Shown: positions 11,140-22,480, numbered from the stretch's first letter. The stretch is DNA of 64,000 bases from Fasciolopsis buskii (GCA_008360955.1 LUCM01008282.1:98479-162478); one strand, 5' to 3'. The notes: generated by a model from the letters alone, not told the origin. Made by a program: numbers and translations.

Positions 11140-12857
11140 AAAACTTGCCTTGAGAAAGACTACCCACGGTAGTCGAAACGTTGGCGCATTACATCTACCA
11201 ACAACGCTGTGTTATTAATATTATATCATTCACAATAAAAACATCCAGTCCTCTTTCTCCATTAGTATCCAAGGTAAACATTTACCACCCAACATTTGGG
11301 AATAGCCATGAAAACCAAACGGTGCGGCTTCCAAACTCGGTCCAAACATACTTCGCCCCGTAGCCCATTGTCCCAAGATGTTCGAGAGACTGGCGCTAGG
11401 ACATTATTTCTTAAATACGGTTATACATGACACGCAGTATGTTACCTCGTCTTGTTCTCGTTGGATCACGATGCTTTTTGTCCCGCGGTCACTCCTTCCG
11501 TAATAAGCATCGATTAAGATGTGTTTCTACAGATATACTGACCAGTATTGACGAGTTCAATTCATTATCGATCCGAGCTGATAACCCAAGTAAATCTAAT
11601 ACCTCATGCCTACATTTTTAGTATTTTTCTGGTTGTCAACAATTTACGGGATTTCAGGGGAGAACTGTCCGCTATCCAAGGAACTATTCTGTCTCCGCTT
11701 AAGTTGCTCCCAAATATTTCCTTTATTCTTGCCAAGATGATCGTATGCTTATCAAGTATCACCATAGTGTAATCCTGCGATTGCTATACACCAAACCGTC
11801 TGGTCACGACAGAGCAACTAACGTGCGAATACGATTATCGCAAACTGACCAAACGAGGGAAGACGGCTCATTTCGGGGATCCGTACACAGAAAAGCCACG
11901 TGGAATGGGCAATGCATCAACTTTCACAGCTTTGTATCTCTTAATGTGAAAAGGAAGCTAATTAAGTGTCGCATAGCCAGAACAAAAAGAATATGCACAA
12001 AAGATACTCTTGTAGTTGACGGTAGGAAGAGTATTCACCGGAAATGCTTTCTCAAGTGGATCAAACAATAAGATATTGGAGACAGAAAAAGAAGTTTCTT
12101 AGAGGGCGAGGGTGGAGAGAAGGGCAGTAGACACATTTATGTCCTTCAAAGGTGACACGCTAGCAGAGATAGCACGACGAGGACTGACGAGCGCAATCAA
12201 TGAGACGTTGTACTCAGTCAAGCTCAGAATCTTGTTCGAATCCCGTGCCGTAGCGTCATTATGGTTGAAAGGCAGAGTTCCGGAGTCTGCAGCCCCGTTT
12301 TGTATCGATTTATTCACATGTTCCTGTGGGACAATGTACATCGGCCGCACGACCAGGCGCTTGTTTGAACGCATCCGTGAGCACCACCCTGCATGGTTGG
12401 GCACCGGAAAAATTAAGTCAATTAATGGTGCAGTGGTTTCACATCTAGCACAGACTAGCCACACCGTGAATGCAACGCAAGCATTCCTGAACCTGTATAA
12501 GTTCAGAGGTCAACAATCTAGGTTGGCAAAGTGTCGCCTCTTGAGCACTGCGGATGCTGTCGCAATCCGTCTTCACAACCCTTCACTTTGGTCTCAAAAA
12601 CAATTTGTGGTTGCGTTTCAACTGCCTTGGCCCACCCTCCGTCCCAATACAAACCCTAGAAAACAAAACAATTAACACCACAAATCCCTTCCCCACCCAT
12701 ATTTGTATATGACTAATCCAATCCTTCCTATAGTGAAAATATTTTGTCAAGATATATTTATATATAGTGATGTAATGGCATGAGTACGAATCACTGAAAA
12801 CGACCTTGTTCGCCAACTTGCGTTTTCTCAATGTGCCCAGTGGTAATTTTCAAGGAA
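11140..12857 (+). mobile_element. Decayed Penelope-like element with GIY-YIG domain
   Basis: Penelope-like elements (PLEs) encode a reverse transcriptase fused to a C-terminal GIY-YIG endonuclease. Here a 5' terminal segment (about 11146-11235, GCCTTGAGAAAGACTACC, TCGAAACGTTGGCGCATTAC) resembles the fragment at 13731-13835. A very diverged RT region follows (about 11640-11760, IQGTILSPL), then the post-RT block (11860-12070: SVHRKATWNG, TKRICTKDTL) and the endonuclease (12112-12675). The 3' end, reaching GTGGTAATTTTCAA at about 12853, also ends the insertion at 48290-48851. Most of the RT is missing, so the copy is non-autonomous. Confidence 0.8.
12112..12675 (+). pseudogene. PLE C-terminal fragment: linker plus GIY-YIG endonuclease
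   Basis: This is the longest uninterrupted open frame of the PLE, 187 codons to the stop. Residues about 12-45 (FKGDTLAEIARRGL, then VKLRILFESR) match the PLE linker. Residues about 64-96 form the endonuclease core: CIDLFTCSCG, then MYIGRTTRRLFERIREHHP, with the YIG tripeptide, the conserved arginines and an EHHP motif. The rest (HNPSLWSQKQ, LPWPTLRP) is the usual PLE C-terminus. In this clade the domain nicks target DNA for retrotransposition. The frame is intact while the RT upstream is wrecked. The true N-terminus is lost, so I choose no start codon. A second copy of its last 69 codons follows the assembly gap at 13999. Confidence 0.85.
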
Positions 12858-13046
12858 GTCAAACTAATAATCGCAGATTCCTTTGAGATTCTTCTGTTTT
12901 CACAAACAAATGAGTAATTCTCATCGTTTGATTTCTTATTCTGTTTAATCACACAGCGTCAACTAATAAACAGTAAATCATCAGTTGAGTATCTGTCCTG
13001 CTCTACCGGCCGGGATCTATCTTTATCTAAGCATGTGGCCGAGGCT

Positions 13047-13730
13047 GTTCTAGCGGTTGTATTGTATTATATTCTATAGACTTTTGCGTACGCTAAATAA
13101 TGTAGCATTTCAGTAAAAAATGTGAGTTCAACAAATAAAATAGTGGAATAAGAAATTAATGAATAAAATAATAAAAAATTTGCACTCATGGCCTTGTACA
13201 GAATATAAAAGCACTCATCCAGGAATAATCGTAACGCATTAGGACAAGATGTTCAGGAATTCGGCTGAAACCCGGTCACGATTTGTCAAAATGCGTGCTA
13301 AAAATGGGACAGTGGAGCTCCTATGAATATTGATTCTAGAGGGTATGGAACGAAAAGCGGATCGTGTAGAAATATGAGAGCGACACTCTGAAAGATCAGT
13401 GTGCAGGGGATGCGTGGGATCAGAAAGAGTTTTGTGGACGAATTTCTCACATGCTGGTAAATGTTCATCACATAGACGAAGGGACAATTCACTTAGTGGT
13501 ATGAAGGACACACGACTTATAATTGATAGTCCCCGGGTGAAGAATTTTAAGGTCTTTTTTAAGTAATTCTGGAAAAATAACAGGCGAAAAGTAAAGAAGG
13601 ATTGGAAAAGCTCATTGGTATACAAATCGGGAGATGGTGTTTTGTTCCACCTCGAAGTGTCGAAGCTTCCTCATCTGAAATGACAACCGTCAGAGATCCT
13701 CTGCACAGGTAGAAATGTGAATAGTCTACA
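13047..13730 (-). mobile_element. 5'-truncated LINE 3' fragment, minus strand
   Basis: The C-terminal LINE domain is seen in a 128-codon open frame at 13239-13625 (DEHLPACEKFVHKTLSDP, VPFLARILTNRD), the same family as 6606-9198. The 3' untranslated region continues to 13047, where the minus strand ends in ATACAATACAACCGC, a short ATACA tail. The 3' end abuts the PLE 3' flank. Confidence 0.85.
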
Positions 13731-13835
13731 ATCAAAACCTGCCTTGAGAAAGGCTACCCACGGTACTCTAAACATTGGCGCATTACGTCTAACAAAAACG
13801 CTGTGATGATAACATTATATCATTCACAAATCCGC
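13731..13835 (+). mobile_element. PLE terminal fragment
   Basis: CCTGCCTTGAGAAAGGCTAC, TAAACATTGGCGCATTACGT and ACATTATATCATTCACAA match the 5' segment of the PLE at 11146-11235. This is a solitary piece of the terminal repeat-like region. Confidence 0.6.
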
Positions 13836-13988
13836 TAAACATGTTCGATGGTAACTAAATAAACATAATCACTTAGCTATGTGTCCGAAATCATCTGGGT
13901 CGCCCGAGAACCTCGAAAGCATACATTCGAAAGCGGAACTTCCCTTGATTAGGATTGTACCGACTTCAGTTGCCACTTATGTATCGGC

Positions 13989-13998
13989 NNNNNNNNNN
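13989..13998. other. Assembly gap (10 N)
   Basis: Ten Ns separate two copies of the same 1.5 kb sequence. A fixed-length gap with matching sides is typical of two contig ends that overlap but were not merged. Confidence 0.9.
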
Positions 13999-15529
13999 GC
14001 CACACCGTGAATGCAACGCAAGCATTCCTGAACCTGTATAAGTTCAGAGGTCAACAATCTAGGTTGGCAAAGTGTCGCCTCTTGAGCACTGCGGATGCTG
14101 TCGCAATCCGTCTTCACAACCCTTCACTTTGGTCTCAAAAACAATTTGTGGTTGCGTTTCAACTGCCTTGGCCCACCCTCCGTCCCAATACAAACCCTAG
14201 AAAACAAAACAATTAACACCACAAATCCCTTCCCCACCCATATTTGTATATGACTAATCCAATCCTTCCTATAGTGAAAATATTTTGTCAAGATATATTT
14301 ATATATAGTGATGTAATGGCATGAGTACGAATCACTGAAAACGACCTTGTTCGCCAACTTGCGTTTTCTCAATGTGCCCAGTGGTAATTTTCAAGGAAGT
14401 CAAACTAATAATCGCAGATTCCTTTGAGATTCTTCTGTTTTCACAAACAAATGAGTAATTCTCATCGTTTGATTTCTTATTCTGTTTAATCACACAGCGT
14501 CAACTAATAAACAGTAAATCATCAGTTGAGTATCTGTCCTGCTCTACCGGCCGGGATCTATCTTTATCTAAGCATGTGGCCGAGGCTGTTCTAGCGGTTG
14601 TATTGTATTATATTCTATAGACTTTTGCGTACGCTAAATAATGTAGCATTTCAGTAAAAAATGTGAGTTCAACAAATAAAATAGTGGAATAAGAAATTAA
14701 TGAATAAAATAATAAAAAATTTGCACTCATGGCCTTGTACAGAATATAAAAGCACTCATCCAGGAATAATCGTAACGCATTAGGACAAGATGTTCAGGAA
14801 TTCGGCTGAAACCCGGTCACGATTTGTCAAAATGCGTGCTAAAAATGGGACAGTGGAGCTCCTATGAATATTGATTCTAGAGGGTATGGAACGAAAAGCG
14901 GATCGTGTAGAAATATGAGAGCGACACTCTGAAAGATCAGTGTGCAGGGGATGCGTGGGATCAGAAAGAGTTTTGTGGACGAATTTCTCACATGCTGGTA
15001 AATGTTCATCACATAGACGAAGGGACAATTCACTTAGTGGTATGAAGGACACACGACTTATAATTGATAGTCCCCGGGTGAAGAATTTTAAGGTCTTTTT
15101 TAAGTAATTCTGGAAAAATAACAGGCGAAAAGTAAAGAAGGATTGGAAAAGCTCATTGGTATACAAATCGGGAGATGGTGTTTTGTTCCACCTCGAAGTG
15201 TCGAAGCTTCCTCATCTGAAATGACAACCGTCAGAGATCCTCTGCACAGGTAGAAATGTGAATAGTCTACAATCAAAACCTGCCTTGAGAAAGGCTACCC
15301 ACGGTACTCTAAACATTGGCGCATTACGTCTAACAAAAACGCTGTGATGATAACATTATATCATTCACAAATCCGCTAAACATGTTCGATGGTAACTAAA
15401 TAAACATAATCACTTAGCTATGTGTCCGAAATCATCTGGGTCGCCCGAGAACCTCGAAAGCATACATTCGAAAGCGGAACTTCCCTTGATTAGGATTGTA
15501 CCGACTTCAGTTGCCACTTATGTATCGGC
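13999..15529. repeat. 1,531-bp segment right of the gap
   Basis: Same sequence as 12458-13988. It holds the last 69 codons of the PLE endonuclease ORF (14007-14216), the PLE 3' region to about 14394, the LINE 3' fragment (14588-15271, minus) and the PLE terminal fragment (15272-15376). These are probably the same physical loci as their counterparts left of the gap. Confidence 0.95.
14588..15271 (-). mobile_element. LINE 3' fragment (duplicate of 13047-13730)
   Basis: It has the same open frame (14780-15166) and the same 3' end as the copy left of the gap. It should be counted once if the duplication is an assembly artefact. Confidence 0.85.
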
Positions 15530-16679
15530 CATACACCATCATGATTGTGACTATTGAGCATCCGTCCCTCGGGTGACGTGAATAAAGTGATAAGCACCCG
15601 TAACCCAGAACTGCGGCATGCTAAATGAGATCTTCCAACACATTCGGTGATGTGCAGACTGTTACGATAGCAATGCTTTCCATGAAAAATATCTCAAAGG
15701 GGTTGGGTTTTTGATTCCATTGACATGGCTACAGGATAACAACCGTTCAGGGACACGATTGTTTTTATCTTTATCATTATCTAGCCTAACTAATTCGTGT
15801 AGGCAATTGACAAGATGCGGTCAAAGGTCAAAGTTCATTGATTTTGGTGGACTGCTTCCCGGTCGGCACGAAAATACGACTAACCGAAAGATATCGAACG
15901 ACCATGGGGAATTTTGCTCCGAAATTGTGAACTCGGACATATTCCACAAAGAATTGGATCAAGAAACGTCATTATTACGTTTGCAACTGGCAGGAAACGC
16001 GAGTTACGCTTTGTCGTGCTTAGAACGAGCGAAACGCATAACATGAGCTATCGTATTTTCAATAATTTACACCTAGGCTTCAAACGTTTGAAAAATCCCC
16101 AAAAAAGACAGCTGTGTTAGGTGCTATCGTGCAACTAATGGTGATGCAGTTGGACGCAAGCGACTGTGAATGACGTCTTCGGCCCTCAGGTCTGGAAAGT
16201 CCGATTGTTTAAGGGCGATCCCATCTTTCAAAAGTCCATTTTGGTCGAACGAAATTCGTTTATGGAGGCTTCGGCTACCTAATGATATTAAGTTCATTTC
16301 CCTCCTTTATATTCATTTCTTCTTCATTTGTTGTCCATCCATGCCGACCCATTTGAAGGTCACAACTGCAGCATAGCAACTGCATTCAAACTCGAATTAT
16401 TTAAGTCCAGAATCCCCTTTCAAGTCAAGTGTAATGAACGATTGAAAATTCCATTCTCATGCGATCAATAAGTCAACCCTGACCCGAGAACTTCAAAGAA
16501 TTAATGAGCTGGAATCAAATCAGTGGAAGTGACCCTAACTAGTGTGCATTTATGTCTCTGTCCCGGGTAAAATTTGTTCACTCATCCAGGTACGACTATT
16601 ACTACTTCTATGTATACATGTATATATTCCGGGGCACTTTGCCCTCGTTCCTAAGGTTGGCTCAGTCCAACTGACAAGG
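15530..16679. other. No recognised feature
   Basis: Unique-looking sequence. Open frames at 15711-16046 and 15914-16120 resemble no known family. A motif at about 16560-16590 (CCCGGGTAAAATTTGTTCAC) echoes the R3 repeat below. Confidence 0.45.
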
Positions 16680-16906
16680 GATTATCAACGAATCACAGTC
16701 ATGGTTCTTCTGTGGACCCTTCTACGAAGAGCTTCCATGCACACTCCTGACGCTAACAATTTGGTTCTGGTGAGAAATATCAATCAATTCGGACTGTACA
16801 AGTATGTGGATGTTTGGACAAGAGAGCATCGGGTACGCAAACCTGACGAGCGACAATAACCGCGAAACCGGTCGTGTGCTCCCGGGCAAATTTTGTTCAC
16901 GCATCC
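16680..16906 (+). repeat. Dispersed repeat R3
   Basis: Two blocks are shared elsewhere. TTATCAACGAATCACA to TTCCATGCACACTCCTGACG recurs at 22355-22450. GACAATAACCGCGAAACCGG with CCCGGGCAAATTTTGTTCAC recurs, in the other orientation, at 18985-19125 and 35075-35165. The family is unidentified; no coding motif is seen. Confidence 0.65.
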
Positions 16907-17083
16907 GGCCGGCGGTGGCCAAACGGATAAGTTCGTGGCGTTTGGAATTAAAGGTCGCGGGTTCGAATCCTCCCATCACCGGTCAACTTCCCCACTTGGC
17001 AGCCCTCTGCTGGCCACGGCTGCCTTCCTGAAAATAGATTTACATTGTTATTTCATTAATAAAGGTAGTGAAAGATAAAAAGT
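16907..17083 (+). mobile_element. SINE-1, plus strand
   Basis: GGCCGGCGG is followed by box A TGGCCAAACGG and box B GGGTTCGAATCC, with the acceptor closing in CACCGG. The body is CCCCACTTGGCAGCCCTCTG then GGCCACGGC, and the tail is TTAATAAAGGTAGTG-AAAGATAAAAAG. Both Pol III boxes are recognisable. It follows R3 directly. Confidence 0.88.
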
Positions 17084-17329
17084 AGGTTAAACGAGATCCA
17101 GATACCAATTACTACTTCTATATACATATATATATTATATGTACATATATATATATATCCATCTACCAGTCTATATATCTTTCTAGGTAGACATCGTCGA
17201 TAATGTTTTCACTACAGCGACGTTCGATTAACTTGGGAAAACTTAGGAAAGGGAGATTTTTATTCTGATGACTCAGGAATTTCTAAAGGGTGGTAAGAAC
17301 GAAATGAGATGCACAGATGAAGAACAAAT

Positions 17330-17881
17330 ATGTGTCATTGCCAGTTAGCTAATGAGACAGCACGCACACCTGTGCGATTAAATCATTGTGATGGTCCGCG
17401 GGATACCAACTTTACAGTATTCTTCAACGAAAGAAAACTGCTAACATTGCGGAGTGCTTTCCGAGCATACGGTCAGTTAGACAGTTTAAATGACGTCATA
17501 TCTTTCAGCTTCACTCTTTTAAGCCTGTCGTCACGAAATCCGACACAGATGTCCACAGTTCAGGCACACCAGTCCAAATGCTACCCAACCTCGCGAAGGC
17601 CACTTTTGTTCACTACCGCGAAATCTCACGACACACCTAAGGTCTCGTTAACAGGGGTCCGAAATGTTGGCTTGTTACACAGCCGAATAGGTTGTTTTTC
17701 GAACATTTCAGACAGAATGTCACACCTCTCATCGTTGCAATCTACCAGGAAAGACCTAAGTTCCGATCTGATTAATCGTTCTTCTTGTTTTCCACCTATT
17801 ATGTACGTCCATCAACACAAGAATTCTTTTGCAGATTTTCTTATCTATCCAACTGACGTGACTGTAAGAAAAATCGACTGA
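17330..17881 (+). other. Unrecognised 183-codon open frame
   Basis: It is open from ATG at 17330 to TGA at 17881 and is the longest frame not explained by retroelements. The translation is serine-rich (about one residue in eight), with no signal peptide, membrane segment or known motif. Flanks show no clear splice sites or promoter. It could be a chance frame, an exon, or part of an unknown repeat. Confidence 0.25.
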
Positions 17882-18180
17882 CTGAGTTCGTATGGCCTAA
17901 GTGAATTCATGTCAGAGTTTCTCGTCTTTAGGTTAAAAAATAATCAGAAATGACCGTGGCCGATTGAGATTAGTTGAGGCACGGATCTACTCGTCCGCTT
18001 CACTAAAGCTTTGTGACGATTACGAGATGCTAATAACTTCAGTCGGTCATTTTTAACGCAAACATTCGTGTCGGATTTTTTAACGATTAATTTGGGTTGT
18101 AATCAGATGGGAAGATTAAATATAATTCATATGATATGTGACGGCAAACATTTTTTCTATCCTACTGTGGATCAAGCGGA

Positions 18181-18235
18181 TATTGTATTGTATTGTATTG
18201 TATTGTATTGTATTGTATTGTATTGTATTGTATTG
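18181..18235. repeat. Pentanucleotide microsatellite (TATTG)11
   Basis: Eleven uninterrupted TATTG units form the 3' tail of the LINE fragment. Confidence 0.97.
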
Positions 18236-18290
18236 TATAGACATTTTGTGTAATAAATAATGCCGCATTTCAGTCAAAAATGTCGGTTTT
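18181..18290 (-). mobile_element. LINE 3' end with expanded TATTG tail
   Basis: On the minus strand, CATTTTTGACTGAAATGC, GCATTATTTATTACAC and AAAATGTCTATACAATAC match the 3' end of the LINE at 13047 and 27660-27720. It ends in 11 perfect 5-bp units (18181-18235, TATTG on the plus strand). This is a very short 5'-truncated insertion. Confidence 0.75.
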
Positions 18291-18412
18291 GGGCAGTCTC
18301 GGTATGTCTGAGTTTTGCACACTGCCATGACAAAAAGTGACCGGCGTGGACAATAGATGTGATGAGATGAGCCGGTTTCGTTATAGCGTAGCTCTGAGAA
18401 TGAAGTTTGTTC

Positions 18413-18595
18413 CAGTCACCGGCAGTGACCAAGAGGATAAGGTCGTGGCGTTTGGACGTGAAGGTCGAGGGTTCGAATCTCCCCACTGCCGGTCAACTTC
18501 CCCACTTGGTAGCCCTCTGTTGGCCGCGGCCCCCGTCCTGAAAATTGATGTACATTATTATTTCACTAATAAAGGAAATAAGATAATACGTAAAA
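18413..18595 (+). mobile_element. SINE-1, plus strand
   Basis: The copy reads CACCGGCAG, then box A TGACCAAGAGG, GTCGTGGCGTTTGGACGTGA, box B GGGTTCGAATCT and CCACTGCCGGTCAACTTCC. The body is CCCTCTGTTGGCCGCGGCCC, then TGATGTACATTATTATTTC and TAATAAAGGAAATAAG. It is a well preserved copy. Confidence 0.88.
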
Positions 18596-18984
18596 ACGGA
18601 TTTGTGAAGGTGTGCGACTCTTAAGATACATAGGAGTGGTTAAGGAGTTAATGAAGCGAATACAGGGCACATTTCGAACATCAGATTTGAGAAATGAACT
18701 CAACGTAATATTATTCTCTCTGGCCATACAATGACATGTCCGGAACATGGCAGCAAATGATCGTTTGATGGGATTATTTTGGACGTCAACACCAACGGTA
18801 TCCGTCAGTGAACAACTGGAATTTGTGTAAGAATCCTTGATTTTATTCTACAAATGACAATGCAGTATCGAGTGATATTCAGTTCACTGAGCGAGTTTGG
18901 ATCTGGCTTGCTTAACCCGATGGTGTTTGATGTTCTCGCAAATGACAGTCGTTATTATTGGCAAATAGTATTTGGACGAATGAA

Positions 18985-19125
18985 AAAAACTCCTCGGAAT
19001 AACATGTCCGGTTTCGTGGAGATCGCCGCTCGTCAGGTATGCGTACTTGGAACTGTCTTGTCCAAGTATCCTTATACTTGCACACTCCGAATTGGTATGT
19101 CTAACCAAAATCTTATTTGTGTCGT
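18985..19125 (-). repeat. Dispersed repeat R3, minus orientation
   Basis: The reverse complement (AATTCGGAGTGTGCAAGTAT, TACGCATACCTGACGAGCG, CGAAACCGGACATGT) aligns with 16790-16880. CACCAGGGAAATTTTGTTCA at about 19213 is another R3-like block. Confidence 0.6.
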
Positions 19126-19563
19126 CAGGAGTGGGCGAGCAAGGAAGCTGTTTGTTGAAGTGTCCACAAAAAAGCTACAGCTTTGTCAGTATTGGCAACA
19201 AGATCAAAATGCCACCAGGGAAATTTTGTTCACTCATCTCGATACCACTCAAAATTTATATCTATCCTGGTGATAAATCTAGATCCCGAGAATCTGTCGT
19301 TTTGATACTACGCTGTATTCTTTGATGCATTTCACTAAGACAGGAAAGCAGCTTATGTAGAATTGCTGGGGCTTCCGAATGTATATCAGGAATTCTCAAG
19401 TCTATTCTATTCCACTCAGCATCTGCCATCAGTAACCAATCAGGATATCCAACATTTAACAAATAGATCTCATCAGATATAAGAACGACGTAGGTGATTC
19501 ATTTTCACTGTAACCTGTTTAAGGTGGACGCGAAAATGTTCCTAGGGGATAAGCTAATGCGAT

Positions 19564-19903
19564 CAGTTATTACGTTGAGTTCACGTGCAAGTCACGTGAT
19601 GCAGTTCGATACAACTTCATGCTGGCCTACGTAGACAAGCAACCAGTAAGAACCGGGACGACAAGCGGTCGTGATATCCAAACATTCTATGAAAGCGATT
19701 GAACAGAACGTATTCCACCAATGGGAATATTTCCAACATTGTCAATAAATTCATGATCTGTAGATAGAATTTCGAAAATGTTTCTGTTCTGTAGTGGTCT
19801 TCTAGCTGACTTCATTCGCTTAGGTTGGGTCGAAGCAAATTCAGTACATATTGGCAACTCGTATCCGCTCGTCACCGTGACCGAACGAATTCCGTATGCT
19901 AAT
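19564..19903. repeat. Dispersed repeat R4, copy 1
   Basis: It is highly similar to 45061-45408 over about 340 bp and more distantly to 56400-56870. Shared blocks include TGATGCAGTTCGATACAAC and CCACCAATGGGAATATTTCC. A minus-strand frame (PLQNRNIFEILSTDHEF, then GNIPIGGIRSVQSL) is kept in copies 1 and 2. No terminal repeats, tRNA boxes or known domain are seen. Confidence 0.75.
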
Positions 19904-22354
19904 TCCAAGACAAATATTATGATTATTCGAGAGCATCGACCATTGTTTTCATCTGTAAATCACGACCATCTAAGATATGTTTGAAATCGCCTAACCTGAA
20001 GGACAGAGTTTAGCAGCAGGTCATCAAGGACATGGTCTATCATGCGATCAGTGCAAATCCGGAGCCCCACCTAGTGGGAAGGTTGAAGCTGGGCAGTAGT
20101 TTATGACAATATCCCTGTGGAGCAAAAAACTGTTGTAGTTATCAAATTTAGATACGATCGATCGCGTTGTACTCCAAAATTTACTCTGCTAGTATTCCCA
20201 GGGTTCTAGTGCTTGCAAGATACAATGAAATTTAACAAATACCATAAATTTATTCACAGTTTCCTTTGTTACACCTGTTTCGAGTTTGTAATAAGGCCAG
20301 TTAAATACAGATGACCTCGGTTGTCTAAGTAAACGCATCTGAGAATGAAAAATGAAATCCTATTGTAGCATGCGAATTTCATAATCGTTTTTGGAGCAGC
20401 CTTACGAATTCTCTTAAGTTCTGTTCATGAATGGTGCCCAATTAGCTTGTTTAACAAGTATACTTCCTTTTTTCGAATATTCCATCCACAATCGTGCCTC
20501 GCTCTAATCGTTGAGAGTAATTATTTACCAATTTGGGTTTCTATCAGTAAGTGGGGTCAGATAATCGTGCTTGGTCACGGAAAGCAAATTTTTGTTTAGG
20601 AAAGATCTTCATTCCTATTAAATTTGACCTTGCTTCAAGTACATACAAACGAACTGCATGGATCGTTTTAACTGTTAGGAAGAAATTGACTCGTGAGCGG
20701 GAAACAGTAAAATCATTTGATACCACATGACCCAATATAGTGAACTGGTAAAAAATTTCGGTCAGTCTAAAATTGTTTTCGTTTCACTTTTCCCGGTGTT
20801 GTCAGGTGAGCAAGGTCACTATTTGCGTCCTATTAAACTGCATCCGAAAGTAAACACAAACCTACTTGTATTCGCGTTAAAATTTTGTTACTAATATTCC
20901 TTTCGCTGATCATGTGGTTGACTATTACTGATATTTCAAGCACCATTGTCCAGTGAAAGTTCAGTACCATTCAAACACTCCGTGTCGCAGTCGATATAGA
21001 GAATGGATTAATGGTGCAATAAAGCAGGAAATGTACTTATCCAGCTGAGATCCCGAATTTGGAGACCCACTGATTTCGTTGATAGGTGCATGGCTTGGGG
21101 TGATCGGGAAAATACTTAGAAAATGAACATTTATAGAAAGAACTTCTGCGAGGAAGTTCGAGTTGTTTTCTCTCACGCGATCAAAATGAGAAAAGTTCTG
21201 AAAACGGATCGGAAGTAAATGCACTGCGGATATTGTTAATTTTTTCGTTGTGGTCACAAAGATACGGTCTTAAATCTGAGAAAGTAAACAATGCAAAATG
21301 TTGCAATGCAAAAGCAATTTCACGTTGGTGTGCTGGAGGCCAAAACAAAAATGACCGAAACATTACCAAAGGATACCAGTGGGCCCGTCTATTGACATCA
21401 TTTAGTGATGCTGAATTTCTTCCAATACGCGAGCCAAATTGTTAAGAAATAATCACATTTTCTTCTTCCTCCTAGCGAGCGTGTAATAGTTTGTTTTGGA
21501 GATAAGCGTGAAGTATTGGTTCACATGGAATATCAACCAAATTTTTACTCTTTGTGCCAGCTGAACGATTTCAAACCTTAATGTTTATGTTCAGATCAAG
21601 TTGCCAGTTCTCGTTGTAAAAAGGCGAATACAAATTCAAATATATGTTGCTTCACATCGTTGTCTACTTCGGCGGAAAGTATTCGTATCACGCACACCGC
21701 ATGTCTCCACAATACCTTTTGGGTGATTTAGGTGACTGGCGCATTTTGTTGACGAGAAAAGTGAACCAAGAGTCTATTGAAATCACAACAGCTTATTTTA
21801 TTTAGCTCCATCGGGTAAATAGGGGGATCAATAGATGAAAAAATATTTGTGGCTGAGAGGAAAGTGAAAGAGCAAGGTCTTTAGACTGCCGTGTATCACA
21901 TTGGTAGCTTCGGAATTAAACGTTCTCAATAATAAAATGTGAACCATGAGAAATCATGCAGATTGAAGCAATACAAATACACGTGGGCTATTATATATGC
22001 TGCTAATGGCTTGTACGGAGAGGTAATGAGAGTTGTTTTCGGGTTTCTGACCTAAGTGGACAAATAGGATGACATGGATTGGCCAGCACACTTGACGAAA
22101 TTCTCCTTCAAGCCTCGGAGGGCCGAAAGTTCTTCAGCTAGACTAAAATTTCATTGAATATGTCCCATTACCATGAGGCCAGGGAAGAAATGACTGCCGA
22201 GGTGAAGGTTCTTCATGAAACAAGGTGACAGTTGTCAATCTTTGAACCCTCGCCCAAGTCTCGCGTTTACGTTAATCAGTTTTAGACTTGCGTATTTCTT
22301 ACGTCAGCATGTGTGTTCATGAGCCGATCGATCCATCGCACTTCACTTCTCGAT
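19904..22354. other. No recognised feature
   Basis: About 2.4 kb without coding potential, tRNA-like boxes or repeats that I can relate to others in the window. Confidence 0.45.
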
Positions 22355-22450
22355 TATGCATTATCAACGAATCACAATTGTGATTCTCTCGTGGACTCTT
22401 CAACGAACAACTTCCATGCACAATCCTGACGTTCTAAATTAGATTCTGGT
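22355..22450 (+). repeat. Partial R3 repeat
   Basis: TTATCAACGAATCACAAT and AACTTCCATGCACAATCCTG, with GATTCTGGTGA, match 16680-16775. A TATA-rich tract follows at 22455-22480. Confidence 0.55.
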
Positions 22451-22480
22451 GATATATATATACATATATTTATATATAAT

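Larger units (their letters stand above)
12458..13988. repeat. 1,531-bp segment left of the gap
   Basis: The segment is repeated at 13999-15529 (constant offset 1541), with no difference found by eye. It contains the PLE C-terminus and 3' region, a LINE 3' fragment and a PLE terminal fragment. Confidence 0.95.

Noticed and set aside
16907..16980. Genuine tRNA gene
   Set aside because: The tRNA-like head is repeated some 15 times with a common non-tRNA body and tail, so it is a SINE. No copy has a convincing anticodon arm throughout.
17260..17310. CTGATGA followed by GAAAT as a second hammerhead
   Set aside because: The 29 bases between the two core parts form no stem, and no helix I or helix III pairing is present.
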